DNA of 6,528 bases from Bacteroidetes bacterium QH_1_64_81 (GCA_003022655.1 PXSX01000194.1:1-6528), one strand, 5' to 3'. Positions 1-5,729 are shown, numbered from the stretch's first letter. Notes: generated by a model from the sequence alone, not told the origin. Numbers and translations are program-made.

Positions 1-78
1 TTCTCGCTGGAGGAGAACACGTGGAACGGGCGGACGAACCTGCAGCTAAAAGCGCGGGACGTACGGTTGGAAGGTTGA
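1..78 (+). CDS. recJ: RecJ single-stranded-DNA exonuclease, C-terminal end (partial)
   Basis: The first 25 codons from base 1 are open and end at TGA 76-78. They encode a tail containing ENTWNGRTNLQLKARDV. This resembles the extreme C-terminus of RecJ, where an Asn-x-Trp-x-Gly segment is followed by a Leu-Gln-Leu-Lys strand and an Asp-Val/Ile end within the OB-like domain. RecJ is the cytoplasmic 5'-3' single-strand exonuclease used in recombination and mismatch or base-excision repair. Only the last strand is visible, so no catalytic DHH residues can be checked; the call rests on the tail motif alone. The stop lies inside a short GGTTGAA-type repeat and is 25 bases from the end of the convergent hydrolase gene. 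No terminator hairpin is seen between them. Confidence 0.7.
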   Translation, partial: FSLEENTWNGRTNLQLKARDVRLEG

Positions 79-103
79 AGGTTAGCAGATTGGAAGATTA
101 GGG
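65..103. repeat. Short imperfect GGTTGGAA/GGTTGAA tandem repeat
   Basis: Around the recJ stop the sequence runs GGTTGGAA, GGTTGAA, GGTTAGCA, GATTGGAA, GATTAGG, a degenerate 7-8 base tandem repeat. It fills the gap between recJ and the convergent hydrolase gene and overlaps the last recJ codons. It has no coding content of its own and no terminator-like hairpin. Confidence 0.45.
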
Positions 104-1072
104 TCAAAGAGATTGCAGGAAGGAGGTGGTGCGGTGCTCCGACCAGTACGTGCCCGCGTCGTTGAACGCGACGAAGCCGCCGTGGCCGCCGCTTTCGGGC
201 ACTTCCAGCGTCAAGCGGGCGTGATTTCGGGCGATTGAGTAGGGGTAGCACGCGGGCGGGAGGAACGGGTCATTAGCTGCGTTGAGGAGCAGGGTGGGCA
301 CGGCGATCTTCGACAAGACGGGCTTGCTGCTGGCCCGGCGGTAGTAATCGTCGGCGTCCCGAAAGCCGTGGAGGGGCGCCGTGTAAGCGTCGTCGAACCC
401 CCGCAATGTGGTGATCGTCCTGAGCGCCTCGGTGGACACCCGATCGGGGTGCTGCTCGGCCTTCACCCGCATCTTCTGCCTCAGAGAGCGAAGGAAGTAT
501 TGGATGTAGTGCCAGTTCGACCACCGATCGATCCGGTCGGCCGAGGCGTCAAGTTCAACCGGGGCAGAGAGGGCGACGGCCCCTCGAATCCGATCGTCCA
601 CCTGAGCGCCCCGTTCGCCGAGGTACTTGAGCGTGAGGTTTCCCCCGAGGCTGAAGCCGACGAGGGCGACCGACGCGTAGCCCACGTCGAGCACGTGATC
701 TACCACAAGGGCCAGGTCATCGGTCTTGCCGCTGTGATAGGTGACCGCCTGCCGGTTTGTCTCGCCGCTACACCCGCGCAGGTTGAGGGCGCACACGTCC
801 CACCCGCGGCGAACGAACGCCTGCGCCATGCCCCGCATGTATTTGCGATCCGCACTTCCTTCCAGGCCGTGGGTCAAGATGGCGACGCGGTGCGCCTCGC
901 GGGCATCGGCCCATGCCCAGTCGAGGTCGAGAAAGTCGTCGTCCGGCGTGTCGATGCGCTCGCGGCAGTCGTACGCGAACTGCACCCGCCGGAAGAGCGA
1001 CGCGTAGAGCGTTTGTCGGTGGCCGCCGTCGAGGAGCGGGGGTGGGGTGTAGGTCGAATCGATGGTTGGCAC
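104..1072 (-). CDS. yheT: YheT-family alpha/beta hydrolase
   Basis: This 322-residue protein belongs to the YheT/ABHD1-3 type alpha/beta hydrolases (COG0429), cytoplasmic esterase-like enzymes of poorly defined substrate. The N-terminus has the family hallmark PPPLLDGGHRQTL (residues 10-22), followed by an oxyanion-side THGLEGS at 67-73 and the LRGCSGE segment at 98-104. The nucleophile elbow is GFSLGG with Ser141, the acid is Asp268 in NAANDPF, and the base is His297 in SGGHGGF, so the triad is complete. The length is normal for the family. The start is GTG at 1072-1070, placed just before the conserved N-terminal motif, with no clear Shine-Dalgarno; a C-rich leader precedes it. It lies downstream of, and on the same strand as, the PgeF-type gene, 252 bases away, so shared transcription is possible but not shown. 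Its 3' end faces recJ. Family assignment is firm; the physiological substrate is unknown. Confidence 0.92.
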   Translation of the reverse strand: MPTIDSTYTPPPLLDGGHRQTLYASLFRRVQFAYDCRERIDTPDDDFLDLDWAWADAREAHRVAILTHGLEGSADRKYMRGMAQAFVRRGWDVCALNLRGCSGETNRQAVTYHSGKTDDLALVVDHVLDVGYASVALVGFSLGGNLTLKYLGERGAQVDDRIRGAVALSAPVELDASADRIDRWSNWHYIQYFLRSLRQKMRVKAEQHPDRVSTEALRTITTLRGFDDAYTAPLHGFRDADDYYRRASSKPVLSKIAVPTLLLNAANDPFLPPACYPYSIARNHARLTLEVPESGGHGGFVAFNDAGTYWSEHRTTSFLQSL

Positions 1073-1090
1073 TTCTGAGGGGTGAGCGTA

Positions 1091-1118
1091 GGAGCGTGGG
1101 GGAGTGGGAGAATGGGGG
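1091..1118. repeat. G-rich block, copy 1 (C-rich leader of the hydrolase gene)
   Basis: The + strand reads GGAGCGTGGGGGAGTGGGAG followed by AATGGGGG, with three G-runs of 3-5 bases and a further GGGG just upstream at 1078-1081. A second, related block lies at 1186-1216. The spacing of the G-runs could allow a G-quadruplex on the + strand; this is untested. On the coding (-) strand of the hydrolase it is a CCCCCACGCTCC-type leader ending about 20 bases before the start codon. Confidence 0.45.
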
Positions 1119-1185
1119 ACGCGGAGGAGCGCTGGAATGAGTGACGGGTGGGGTCGGCGTCATGGGCCGTCTCTCTAAGCGTGAC

Positions 1186-1216
1186 GGAGTGTGGGTGGGG
1201 GAGAATGGAAGAGGGG
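1186..1216. repeat. G-rich block, copy 2
   Basis: GGAGTGTGGGTGGGGGAGAA then TGGAAGAGGGG resembles the block at 1091-1118, sharing the order GGAGYGTGGG, GGGGAG, GAATGG with small indels. The two copies are about 95 bases apart in direct orientation. It looks like low-complexity intergenic DNA rather than a protein-coding segment. Confidence 0.4.
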
Positions 1217-1240
1217 GAGAACGTCGTGAACACATTTCCC

Positions 1241-1267
1241 TACGCAGTACGCATCACGCAATACGCT
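1241..1267. repeat. Heptamer tandem repeat (NTACGCA)
   Basis: Four nearly identical units run in a row: TACGCA, GTACGCA, TCACGCA, ATACGCT. The unit is about seven bases with a constant ACGC core. It lies between the G-rich blocks and the end of pgeF. No function can be read from it; it may be replication slippage debris or a short genomic repeat family. Confidence 0.5.
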
Positions 1268-1270
1268 CTC

Positions 1271-1293
1271 AAAAGGCCCGTCGCGCAACGCGA
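1271..1293 (-). terminator. Possible weak intrinsic terminator after pgeF
   Basis: Reading the - strand, a 5-bp perfect stem TCGCG-TTG-CGCGA (1293-1281) is followed by CGGGCC and then TTTT (1274-1271), 32 bases past the pgeF stop codon. The stem is short and a GC-rich gap separates it from the T-tract, so it would be weak. It may be chance in GC-rich DNA. Confidence 0.25.
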
Positions 1294-1324
1294 AACGTGG
1301 TCCCGAGTCTGGGAGTCCGAAGCG

Positions 1325-2092
1325 TCAGTGCCGGAGAACAATCGCACCGAACATGCGGCCCGTAGACCCCTCGGTGGCGCGGTGCGAGAAGAAGTGGTCC
1401 GTCTCCTGCATCGTGCACCGGTTGGAGACCTCGATGGTGTCGGACGGCACGCCCGTCCCTTCGAGCTGGCGACGGATGGCCGCTTTGAGGTCCACATGGG
1501 GACGATCTGCGCCGTCGGGCCGGGCCACCACGGCGTCGTCGAACTGTTCGGCCACCTCGGGACCCACCTCGAACGCGTCCTGCGAGAGGCACGGGCTCAC
1601 GTAGGCTCGGATCTGGGCCGGCACCGCCCCCTGGTCCGCCATCGTGCCCACCGTGTCGGCGGGGATGCGGCGGACGGCGCCCCGCCACCCGGCGTGACAG
1701 GCCCCCGCGACGCCGCGGGCAGGATCGGCCAGGAGCACGGCCGCACAGTCGGCCACGGCGATGGCGAGGAGGAGGCCGGGAGTCGTGGTGACGAGGCCGT
1801 CGCAAAACGGCTCGTGCCGTGGCGCGTCGATGACGCGGACGGTGGACCCATGCACCTGCCCGGCCGTGGCCAGCCAGGCGGGATCCGTATCCAGCGCCGC
1901 ACAGAACCGGCGCCGGTTCTCCTCCACACAGCTTGCCTCGTCGCCTACGTGGCGGCCGAGGTTGAGCGTATCGTAGGGGGGACCGCTCACGCCCCCGTGC
2001 CGCGTGCTCATTCCCGCCGTAACGGAGGGGAAATCGGCAAAGGCGCGGGGCCGAAGGAGGGGCGAGCGGCCAGTGGTGGGGGACGATGGCAC
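1325..2092 (-). CDS. pgeF: PgeF/YfiH-type multicopper-laccase-domain protein (peptidoglycan editing factor)
   Basis: This 255-residue protein belongs to the YfiH/LACC1 family (Pfam Cu-oxidase_4). Members have been linked to removal of mis-incorporated L-Ser peptidoglycan precursors (E. coli PgeF) and to purine nucleoside phosphorylase/adenosine deaminase activity (LACC1). Visible hallmarks are MSTRHGGVS (28-36), the substrate-loop NLGRHVGD (44-51), His81 in GQVHG, Cys116 in VADCAAVLL and His133 in ACHAGWRG; His81, Cys116 and His133 form the conserved metal/active-site triad. The C-terminal half carries SPCLSQDAFEVGPEV, the usual conserved cysteine segment, and SNRCTMQETDHFFSHR near the end. 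The length is normal and all key residues are present. The start is GTG at 2092-2090; the conserved core begins about residue 21, and no ATG lies nearby upstream in frame. It is divergent from the NfeD/SPFH cluster and may be cotranscribed with the hydrolase gene downstream. Family call firm; which of the reported activities applies is not decidable here. Confidence 0.93.
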   Translation of the reverse strand: MPSSPTTGRSPLLRPRAFADFPSVTAGMSTRHGGVSGPPYDTLNLGRHVGDEASCVEENRRRFCAALDTDPAWLATAGQVHGSTVRVIDAPRHEPFCDGLVTTTPGLLLAIAVADCAAVLLADPARGVAGACHAGWRGAVRRIPADTVGTMADQGAVPAQIRAYVSPCLSQDAFEVGPEVAEQFDDAVVARPDGADRPHVDLKAAIRRQLEGTGVPSDTIEVSNRCTMQETDHFFSHRATEGSTGRMFGAIVLRH

Positions 2093-2260
2093 GGGAGTGC
2101 GATCACGAACAGTGCGGAGGCAGGGTCACCGCGCCAACGAGAAGCACGAAAATTGGTTCGCCGAGCGGAGTCGATGCAACCTCTGCCGGCCGCGTACGTC
2201 ACAAACAATGCCTGCGCCGACTTTGCACGTCGGACGTTCGTCACTGATCTTTCCTTCTCT
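2093..2260. promoter_or_regulatory. Divergent intergenic region between pgeF and the NfeD/SPFH cluster
   Basis: These 168 bases separate two divergent genes and so should hold both promoters. It is less GC-rich in places, for example around 2148-2155 and 2200-2212. I could not find a convincing -35/-10 pair or a Bacteroidota TAnnTTTG box on either strand. No Shine-Dalgarno is visible before the ATG at 2261; the bases before it are pyrimidine-rich (CTTTCCTTCTCT). Confidence 0.4.
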
Positions 2261-2807
2261 ATGGACCTGGATCCAACCCTTCTCACGTGGGCGTTCGTCG
2301 GCGGAGGACTCGCCCTCATGTTTCTGGAGGTGCTCCTGCCCGGGGGCATCGCCTTCTTCCTGGGCGTCGGTGGGATCGTCGTGGGGGGGCTCCGTGCGGT
2401 CGGCCTCCTCCTCGATCCGCTTATGGCCACCATTACGTGGATTTTCCTCTCCTCCGGACTCACGATCGCCCTGCGCCCCCTCGTGCTCCGCTTCGCGCAG
2501 GGCGAAACGTCCCTGGGCCTCACCGATGAGGACGCCGAGGCGATGGGGGAGGTCGTGAAGGTTGTCTTGGGACGCCCGCACCCTCGAGGGCACGCTGCCG
2601 GAAGGCGCGGAGGCCCAGCTCCTGTACCGCGACAATCTGACCTGGGTGGTGGAGCCGGTCGACCACGCCGACCTCGACGCGGAGTTGTCGGAGGCCATCG
2701 GGGAAGATGTGACCCGCCAGGATGAGACCGCGGGCCCGGAGCCGACAGATCGCTCCTCCGACCGCTCTGGCCTCGGTTATGATCCATCGGCGCCCCAGAC
2801 GGGATAG
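2261..2807 (+). pseudogene. nfeD: NfeD-family membrane protein, frameshifted with part of the OB-fold missing
   Basis: The frame opening at ATG 2261 encodes three hydrophobic segments (about residues 7-26, 28-50 and 54-74), including FLEVLLPGGIAFFLGVGGIV, the usual membrane part of short NfeD proteins. It reads on to GEVVKVV (about residue 102). The expected OB-fold end, WDARTLEGTLPEGAEAQLLY then RDNLTWVVEPV, continues in the +1 frame from about 2568 to TAG 2805-2807. In frame with the ATG, translation would run into unrelated residues and stop at TGA 2723-2725 (154 residues). NfeD OB-folds normally have about 15-18 residues with a GxVxFxGxxW pattern between these two parts; here the glycine-rich strands are absent and the frame changes at the same place. 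A single deletion of length 3n+2 explains both. NfeD (PF01957) partners SPFH proteins, fitting the gene next door, 54 bases away. Alternatives are a sequencing or assembly error, or, less likely, programmed frameshifting. Confidence 0.75.
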
Positions 2808-2861
2808 CCCCTGCATCCGGCTTCTGTTCTCGTTTCGTTGCATTGATTGCTCCTCGTCCCC

Positions 2862-3776
2862 ATGTGGACTGCTCTCCTACTCATCCTCGCCGTCGCCCTG
2901 TTCGTCGTCTACAACACGTTCATCATCGTGGAGATGCGCGAGAAGGTGATCGTGGAGCGGTTTGGCGAGTACCACGACACGCTCGATCCCGGCTTTCACT
3001 TCGTGATTCCCTTCGTCGACCGCGTGGCCTACCGCCACGAGACGCGCGAGCAGGTGCTCGACGTGCCGCATCAGAAGTGCATCACGAAGGACAACATCGA
3101 GGTGGAGGTGGACGGCATCGTCTACCTGAAGGTGATGGACGCCTACAAGGCCAGCTACGGCATCAATGACTACCGCCTCGCCGCTGTCAACCTCGCACAG
3201 ACCACGATGCGCAGCGAGGTGGGCAAGATCACGCTCGACGACACGTTCAGCGAGCGCGACGCAATGAATGAAGCGATCGTGGAAGAGCTCGACGAGGCGT
3301 CCGACCCGTGGGGCGTAAAGGTGCTGCGCTACGAGCTCAAGGACATCCAGCCGTCGCAGGACATCGTGCTCACGATGGAGCAGCAGATGGAGGCCGAGCG
3401 CGACAAGCGGGCCGAGATCACTACCTCGTCCGGCGACCGGGACGCCCAGATTAACACCTCGGAGGGGGAGCGAGAGGCCTCGATTCTGATGTCGGAGGGG
3501 CGGCGGCAGCAGCGCATCAACGAGGCGGAGGGGGAGGCCCGCGAGACGGAGCTCCTGGCCGAGGCCACGGCCAACGGCATTGAGCGAGTGGCCGACGCCG
3601 TCGCCCAGCCCGGCGGCTCGCTGGCCGTCAAGATGCGCCTGACGGAGCAGTTCATCGACCGCCTCGGTGAGGTTGTCGACGACGCGAACGTGAGCGTCCT
3701 CCCGATGGAGGCGGCCAACCTGAAGTCGTTCTTCGAAGGTGCCTCGGAAGTGACGGGCTCCGTCCGAAATGCGTGA
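2862..3776 (+). CDS. SPFH/stomatin-like protein, QmcA type (paralogue 1)
   Basis: This 304-residue protein has an N-terminal membrane segment (about residues 3-22, WTALLLILAVALFVVYNTF) followed by an SPFH/Band 7 domain (about 24-180) with VERFGEYHDTLDPGFHFVIP (31-50), the VDGIVYLKV strand (83-91), DDTFSERDAMNEAIVEELDE (126-145) and WGVKVLRYELKDIQP (150-164). A coiled coil with 11-residue repeats follows: units ending ITTSSG, INTSEG, ILMSEG and INEAEG (about 181-224), then an Ala/Glu-rich stretch. The end VSVLPMEAANLKSF (277-290) matches the QmcA C-terminal motif. Such proteins form large cages or rings on the inner membrane and pair with NfeD proteins; roles in membrane organisation and protease control are known for relatives. 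I choose ATG 2862 rather than the in-frame TTG 2847 because it places the start right at the membrane helix. The upstream NfeD gene is damaged, so this protein may lack its normal partner. Confidence 0.92.
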   Translation: MWTALLLILAVALFVVYNTFIIVEMREKVIVERFGEYHDTLDPGFHFVIPFVDRVAYRHETREQVLDVPHQKCITKDNIEVEVDGIVYLKVMDAYKASYGINDYRLAAVNLAQTTMRSEVGKITLDDTFSERDAMNEAIVEELDEASDPWGVKVLRYELKDIQPSQDIVLTMEQQMEAERDKRAEITTSSGDRDAQINTSEGEREASILMSEGRRQQRINEAEGEARETELLAEATANGIERVADAVAQPGGSLAVKMRLTEQFIDRLGEVVDDANVSVLPMEAANLKSFFEGASEVTGSVRNA

Positions 3777-3824
3777 GGAGCGCGGGAGTGGAGAGCACGG
3801 GAGTGCAGAGGGGGGAGGGGAGTC
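3777..3824. repeat. G-rich low-complexity stretch upstream of the S23 gene
   Basis: Directly after the SPFH stop the sequence is G/A-rich: GGAGCGCGGGAGTGGAGAGC then ACGGGAGTGC and a run of GGGGGGAGGGGAG. CGGGAGTG occurs at 3782-3789, and a CGGGAGTG copy recurs at 3799-3806. It resembles the G-rich blocks near 1091-1216 in composition. It may mark the left edge of inserted DNA. Confidence 0.4.
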
Positions 3825-3859
3825 GACATTCAGTTGCAAATGCAGAAATTCCTGATCTC

Positions 3860-4273
3860 ATGCCTGTTCGTGAGTTCAAGGAGCTTCGAGTCTACCAGCA
3901 GGCCTATGATGCCGCCACGGAGATCTTCGAACACTCGAAGGAGTGGCCGAAGGAGGAGACCTACTCACTGACGGATCAAATCCGGCGGTCGTCGCGGTCT
4001 GTCTGTGCGAATATTGCTGAAGCATGGCGGAAGCGACGATATGAGAACCACTTTGTCAGCAAACTCTCGGACGCTGACGCTGAGGCCGCCGAGACCCGGA
4101 CATGGCTCCAGTTCGGACGTGACAGCGGATACCTCTCTGAAGGGTCTTTTGAGGACCTCGATAGCACCTACAATCACATTTGCGGAGGCCTCGTGAACAT
4201 GATGAAGGATCCTGAACCCTGGTGCGGCCCAGACGCTGCCCGTGAACCCAACATCCCGTACGATTCCTCTTAA
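3860..4273 (+). CDS. Four-helix-bundle protein, S23 / 23S rRNA-intervening-sequence family
   Basis: This 137-residue protein matches the four-helix-bundle family (TIGR02436) first seen encoded in 23S rRNA intervening sequences of Leptospira and later found as free-standing genes, also related to the Avd protein of diversity-generating retroelements. Hallmarks are FKELRVYQQAYDAATEIFE (6-24), LTDQIRRSSRSVCANIAEAW (37-56), an RKRRYENHFVSKLSDADAEA segment (57-76), ETRTWLQFGRDSGYLS (78-93) and a last helix around 100-116. Family members are small, basic-faced pentamers presumed to bind nucleic acid; the cellular role is unclear. ATG 3860 is chosen because the family starts right at this Phe-x-x-Leu motif; the open frame extends upstream to 3773 but that part is low-complexity. 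Sampled 60-base blocks are about 50-55% GC against about 58-62% in the flanking SPFH genes, suggesting a separate origin. There is no rRNA or reverse transcriptase nearby. Confidence 0.88.
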   Translation: MPVREFKELRVYQQAYDAATEIFEHSKEWPKEETYSLTDQIRRSSRSVCANIAEAWRKRRYENHFVSKLSDADAEAAETRTWLQFGRDSGYLSEGSFEDLDSTYNHICGGLVNMMKDPEPWCGPDAAREPNIPYDSS

Positions 4274-4314
4274 CCCCCACGCCCTCGACCCCCACGCCCA
4301 GACGCCTACACGCC
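4274..4314. repeat. C-rich direct repeat and leader before SPFH paralogue 2
   Basis: Immediately after the S23 stop, CCCCCACGCCC occurs twice (4274-4284 and 4289-4299) separated by TCGA, a 15-base period, then AGACGCCTACACGCC up to the ATG at 4315. The motif CCCCCACGC also appears on the coding strand of the hydrolase leader near 1095-1103. No Shine-Dalgarno is present. Confidence 0.55.
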
Positions 4315-5322
4315 ATGGAAGGCTCTCCCTTCGAGTTTCTCAACACCCTCAGCCTTGGCATTCTGTCGCTGATAGCCCTGTACGTGGCCTACAGGTTTTT
4401 GCGGGCCGTGCGGTTCGTGCAGCAGCAGCACGCCTACGTCGTGGAGCGACTCGGCAACTACCACAAAACGCTCGGGCCCGGCATCCACTTTCTCGTCCCT
4501 TTCATCGACCGGGTGGCCTACACGCTCGACCTGCGCGAGCAGGCCATTCCCGTGGAGCCGCAGGAGTGCTTCACGATGGACAACGTGCGGGTGGAGGTGG
4601 ACGGCATCATCTACCTCAGCGTCACCAATCCGGAGAATGCGGCCTACGGCGTCACCGACTACCGCCGCGGGGCGATTCAGCTGGCACAGACGACGACGCG
4701 CTCAGTGATTGGGCGCATGGAACTGGACACCACTTTCCAGGACCGCGCGGCCATCAGTCAGGCGGTGGTTGAGGTGCTCGATCAGGTGGACCACGCGTGG
4801 GGCATCAAGGTGCACCGCTACGAGATCAAGAACATCGAGCCGCCGCGCACGGTGCAGAAGGCGATGGAGCGGCAGATGACGGCGGAGCGGGAGCGGCGCG
4901 CGACGGTGGCCCGGTCGGAGGGAGAGCAGGAATCGACTGTCAACGACGCGAAGGGGTCGAAGCAGGAGCTCATCAACCAGTCGGAGGGGGAGAAGCAGCG
5001 CCGCATCAACGAGGCCGAGGGACGGGCTGAGGAGATCGAGGCGCTCGCAGAGGCCACCGCCGAGGCCATCGAACGGATAGCGGAGGCCGTCTCATCGCCG
5101 GGCGGGGAGGAGGCGGTGAAGCTGCGCCTCGCCGAGCAGTACCTCGACACGATCGCCAAGCTGGGCAAGGAGGAGAACGAGGTCCTGCTGCCGGCCGACC
5201 TTACGAAGTACGAGTCGGTCATCGACGGCCTGTCGCTCGACGAGTTTACGCTGCGCCCGGACGGCGAGACTCCATCCCCGTCGGGCGACGGGGCGCCGGA
5301 GAGTGCGTCGGAGAATGAGTAG
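4315..5322 (+). CDS. SPFH/stomatin-like protein (paralogue 2)
   Basis: This 335-residue protein is a second SPFH/Band 7 protein. It has a membrane helix at about residues 10-30 (SLGILSLIALYVAYRFL), then VERLGNYHKTLGPGIHFLVP (43-62), VDGIIYLSV (95-103), AQTTTRSVIGRMELDTTF (124-141) and WGIKVHRYEIKNIEPP (162-177). The coiled coil again shows 11-residue units, ending VARSEG, VNDAKG, INQSEG and INEAEG (about 192-236), then LAEATAEAIERIAEAV. It aligns end to end with paralogue 1 but the C-terminus differs: the QmcA-like PMEAANL motif is replaced by LLPADLTKYESV and an acidic, Ser/Pro-rich tail (315-335). It probably assembles on the inner membrane alone or with paralogue 1, as HflK-HflC do, though it is not HflK/C by sequence. 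The start ATG follows the C-rich leader directly. A strong terminator follows 20 bases after the stop, closing the cluster. Confidence 0.92.
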   Translation: MEGSPFEFLNTLSLGILSLIALYVAYRFLRAVRFVQQQHAYVVERLGNYHKTLGPGIHFLVPFIDRVAYTLDLREQAIPVEPQECFTMDNVRVEVDGIIYLSVTNPENAAYGVTDYRRGAIQLAQTTTRSVIGRMELDTTFQDRAAISQAVVEVLDQVDHAWGIKVHRYEIKNIEPPRTVQKAMERQMTAERERRATVARSEGEQESTVNDAKGSKQELINQSEGEKQRRINEAEGRAEEIEALAEATAEAIERIAEAVSSPGGEEAVKLRLAEQYLDTIAKLGKEENEVLLPADLTKYESVIDGLSLDEFTLRPDGETPSPSGDGAPESASENE

Positions 5323-5342
5323 TTCGGTGTGACGGCGGACGG

Positions 5343-5370
5343 CCGACCGCGGACCGCGGTCGGTTGTTTT
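5343..5370 (+). terminator. Intrinsic terminator of the NfeD/SPFH cluster
   Basis: A perfect 9-bp GC-rich stem, CCGACCGCG (5343-5351) pairing with CGCGGTCGG (5355-5363) around a GAC loop, is followed by TTGTTTT (5364-5370). It begins 20 bases after the stop of SPFH paralogue 2. This is a textbook Rho-independent terminator for the rightward operon. Confidence 0.85.
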
Positions 5371-5377
5371 GGGCTGA

Positions 5378-5680
5378 AATTGTTCCCGTTCGACGCTGCT
5401 TTTTCGAGCGGAGCGGGCGGCGACGTGTGTCCCCTACGACGGCCACTGCCAGGTCTGCCGGTGGGATCCCGCCGACGAGTACGGCGAGTCGCTCTGTGAG
5501 GGCCACCATATCCGGTGGCTGAGCCGGGGCGGCGACGATGCCTTCGACAACCTGATGCTCGGGTGCCCGAATCATCACCGCGCCATCCATCGGTGCGACG
5601 CGCCGCTCGACTGGGGCGACCTGGCTTATGACTTCGGCGACCACCGGGAGGCTGTGGCGGTGGATCGGCACCTGATGTGA
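5378..5680 (+). pseudogene. HNH endonuclease remnant lacking its N-terminus
   Basis: A frame with no ATG/GTG/TTG before its core is open from TGA 5375-5377 to TGA 5678-5680 (100 codons). It encodes CQVC (5447-5458), then CEGHHIRWLSRGGDDAFDNL (5495-5554) and GCPNHHRAIH (5561-5590). This is a complete HNH (PF01844-type) beta-beta-alpha metal motif: the Cys-x2-Cys pair and a Cys-x2-His zinc knuckle, the catalytic-side His-His-Ile, Asn of FDNL and the final His-His/His. The tail, WGDLAYDFGDHREAVAVDRH, continues to a natural-looking stop. HNH domains cut DNA in restriction, mobile-element and phage enzymes; this C-terminal type is usually fused to a DNA-recognition or other N-terminal domain, which is missing here. 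Upstream codons (RSTLLFRAERAAT) look like unrelated sequence joined at about 5426, and a terminator sits just before. It is probably a truncated pseudogene; a non-standard start cannot be excluded. Confidence 0.75.
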
Positions 5681-5715
5681 AAGTGCCGCCACGTCGGGGG
5701 GAAGGTCCACCCCTC

Positions 5716-5729
5716 GGGACCAAGGTCCC
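5716..5729. repeat. Small palindrome between HNH remnant and methyltransferase
   Basis: GGGACC-AA-GGTCCC is a perfect 6-bp inverted repeat in the 92-base spacer between the two convergent reading frames. There is no T-tract on either side, so it is not a typical intrinsic terminator; it could be a weak bidirectional hairpin or chance. Confidence 0.3.

Larger units (their letters stand above)
1073..1324. other. Non-coding spacer with low-complexity repeats between pgeF and the hydrolase
   Basis: No convincing gene lies in these 252 bases. They hold two related G-rich blocks (on the + strand), a heptamer repeat, and a weak terminator candidate just after pgeF, each listed separately. Relative to the leftward hydrolase gene, the block next to its start forms a C-rich leader. 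I see no clear promoter. Confidence 0.6.

Noticed and set aside
368..1078. A 236-codon + strand frame opposite the hydrolase gene
   Set aside because: No recognisable domain; it mirrors the YheT-family gene, which has a complete catalytic triad.
2200..2212. A TTGTTTG-like -7 element on the - strand as a Bacteroidota promoter for pgeF
   Set aside because: The TA of the TAnnTTTG box is missing and no convincing -33 partner is present.
2223..2251. TTGCAC then GATCTT, 17 bases apart, as a sigma70-like promoter for the NfeD gene
   Set aside because: The -10 matches TATAAT at only two positions and the transcription start would lie about at the ATG; chance is likely.
2556..2570. Programmed +1 frameshift site in the NfeD gene
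   Set aside because: No stop or rare-codon slippery site like that of prfB is seen at the shift, and the protein also lacks residues there, which favours a deletion.
1148..2725. A 525-codon open frame on the + strand covering the pgeF region and the start of the NfeD gene
   Set aside because: Only the part from 2261 encodes a recognisable protein (NfeD). The rest is antisense to pgeF, whose active-site motifs are intact, and is open because of high GC.
2877..3839. A 320-codon - strand frame opposite SPFH paralogue 1
   Set aside because: Leu/Val/His/Arg-rich shadow translation with no domain; the + strand gene is clear.
3860..4273. Part of a diversity-generating retroelement (Avd-like protein)
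   Set aside because: No reverse transcriptase, template repeat or variable-repeat gene is present in the window; the generic S23 family fits.
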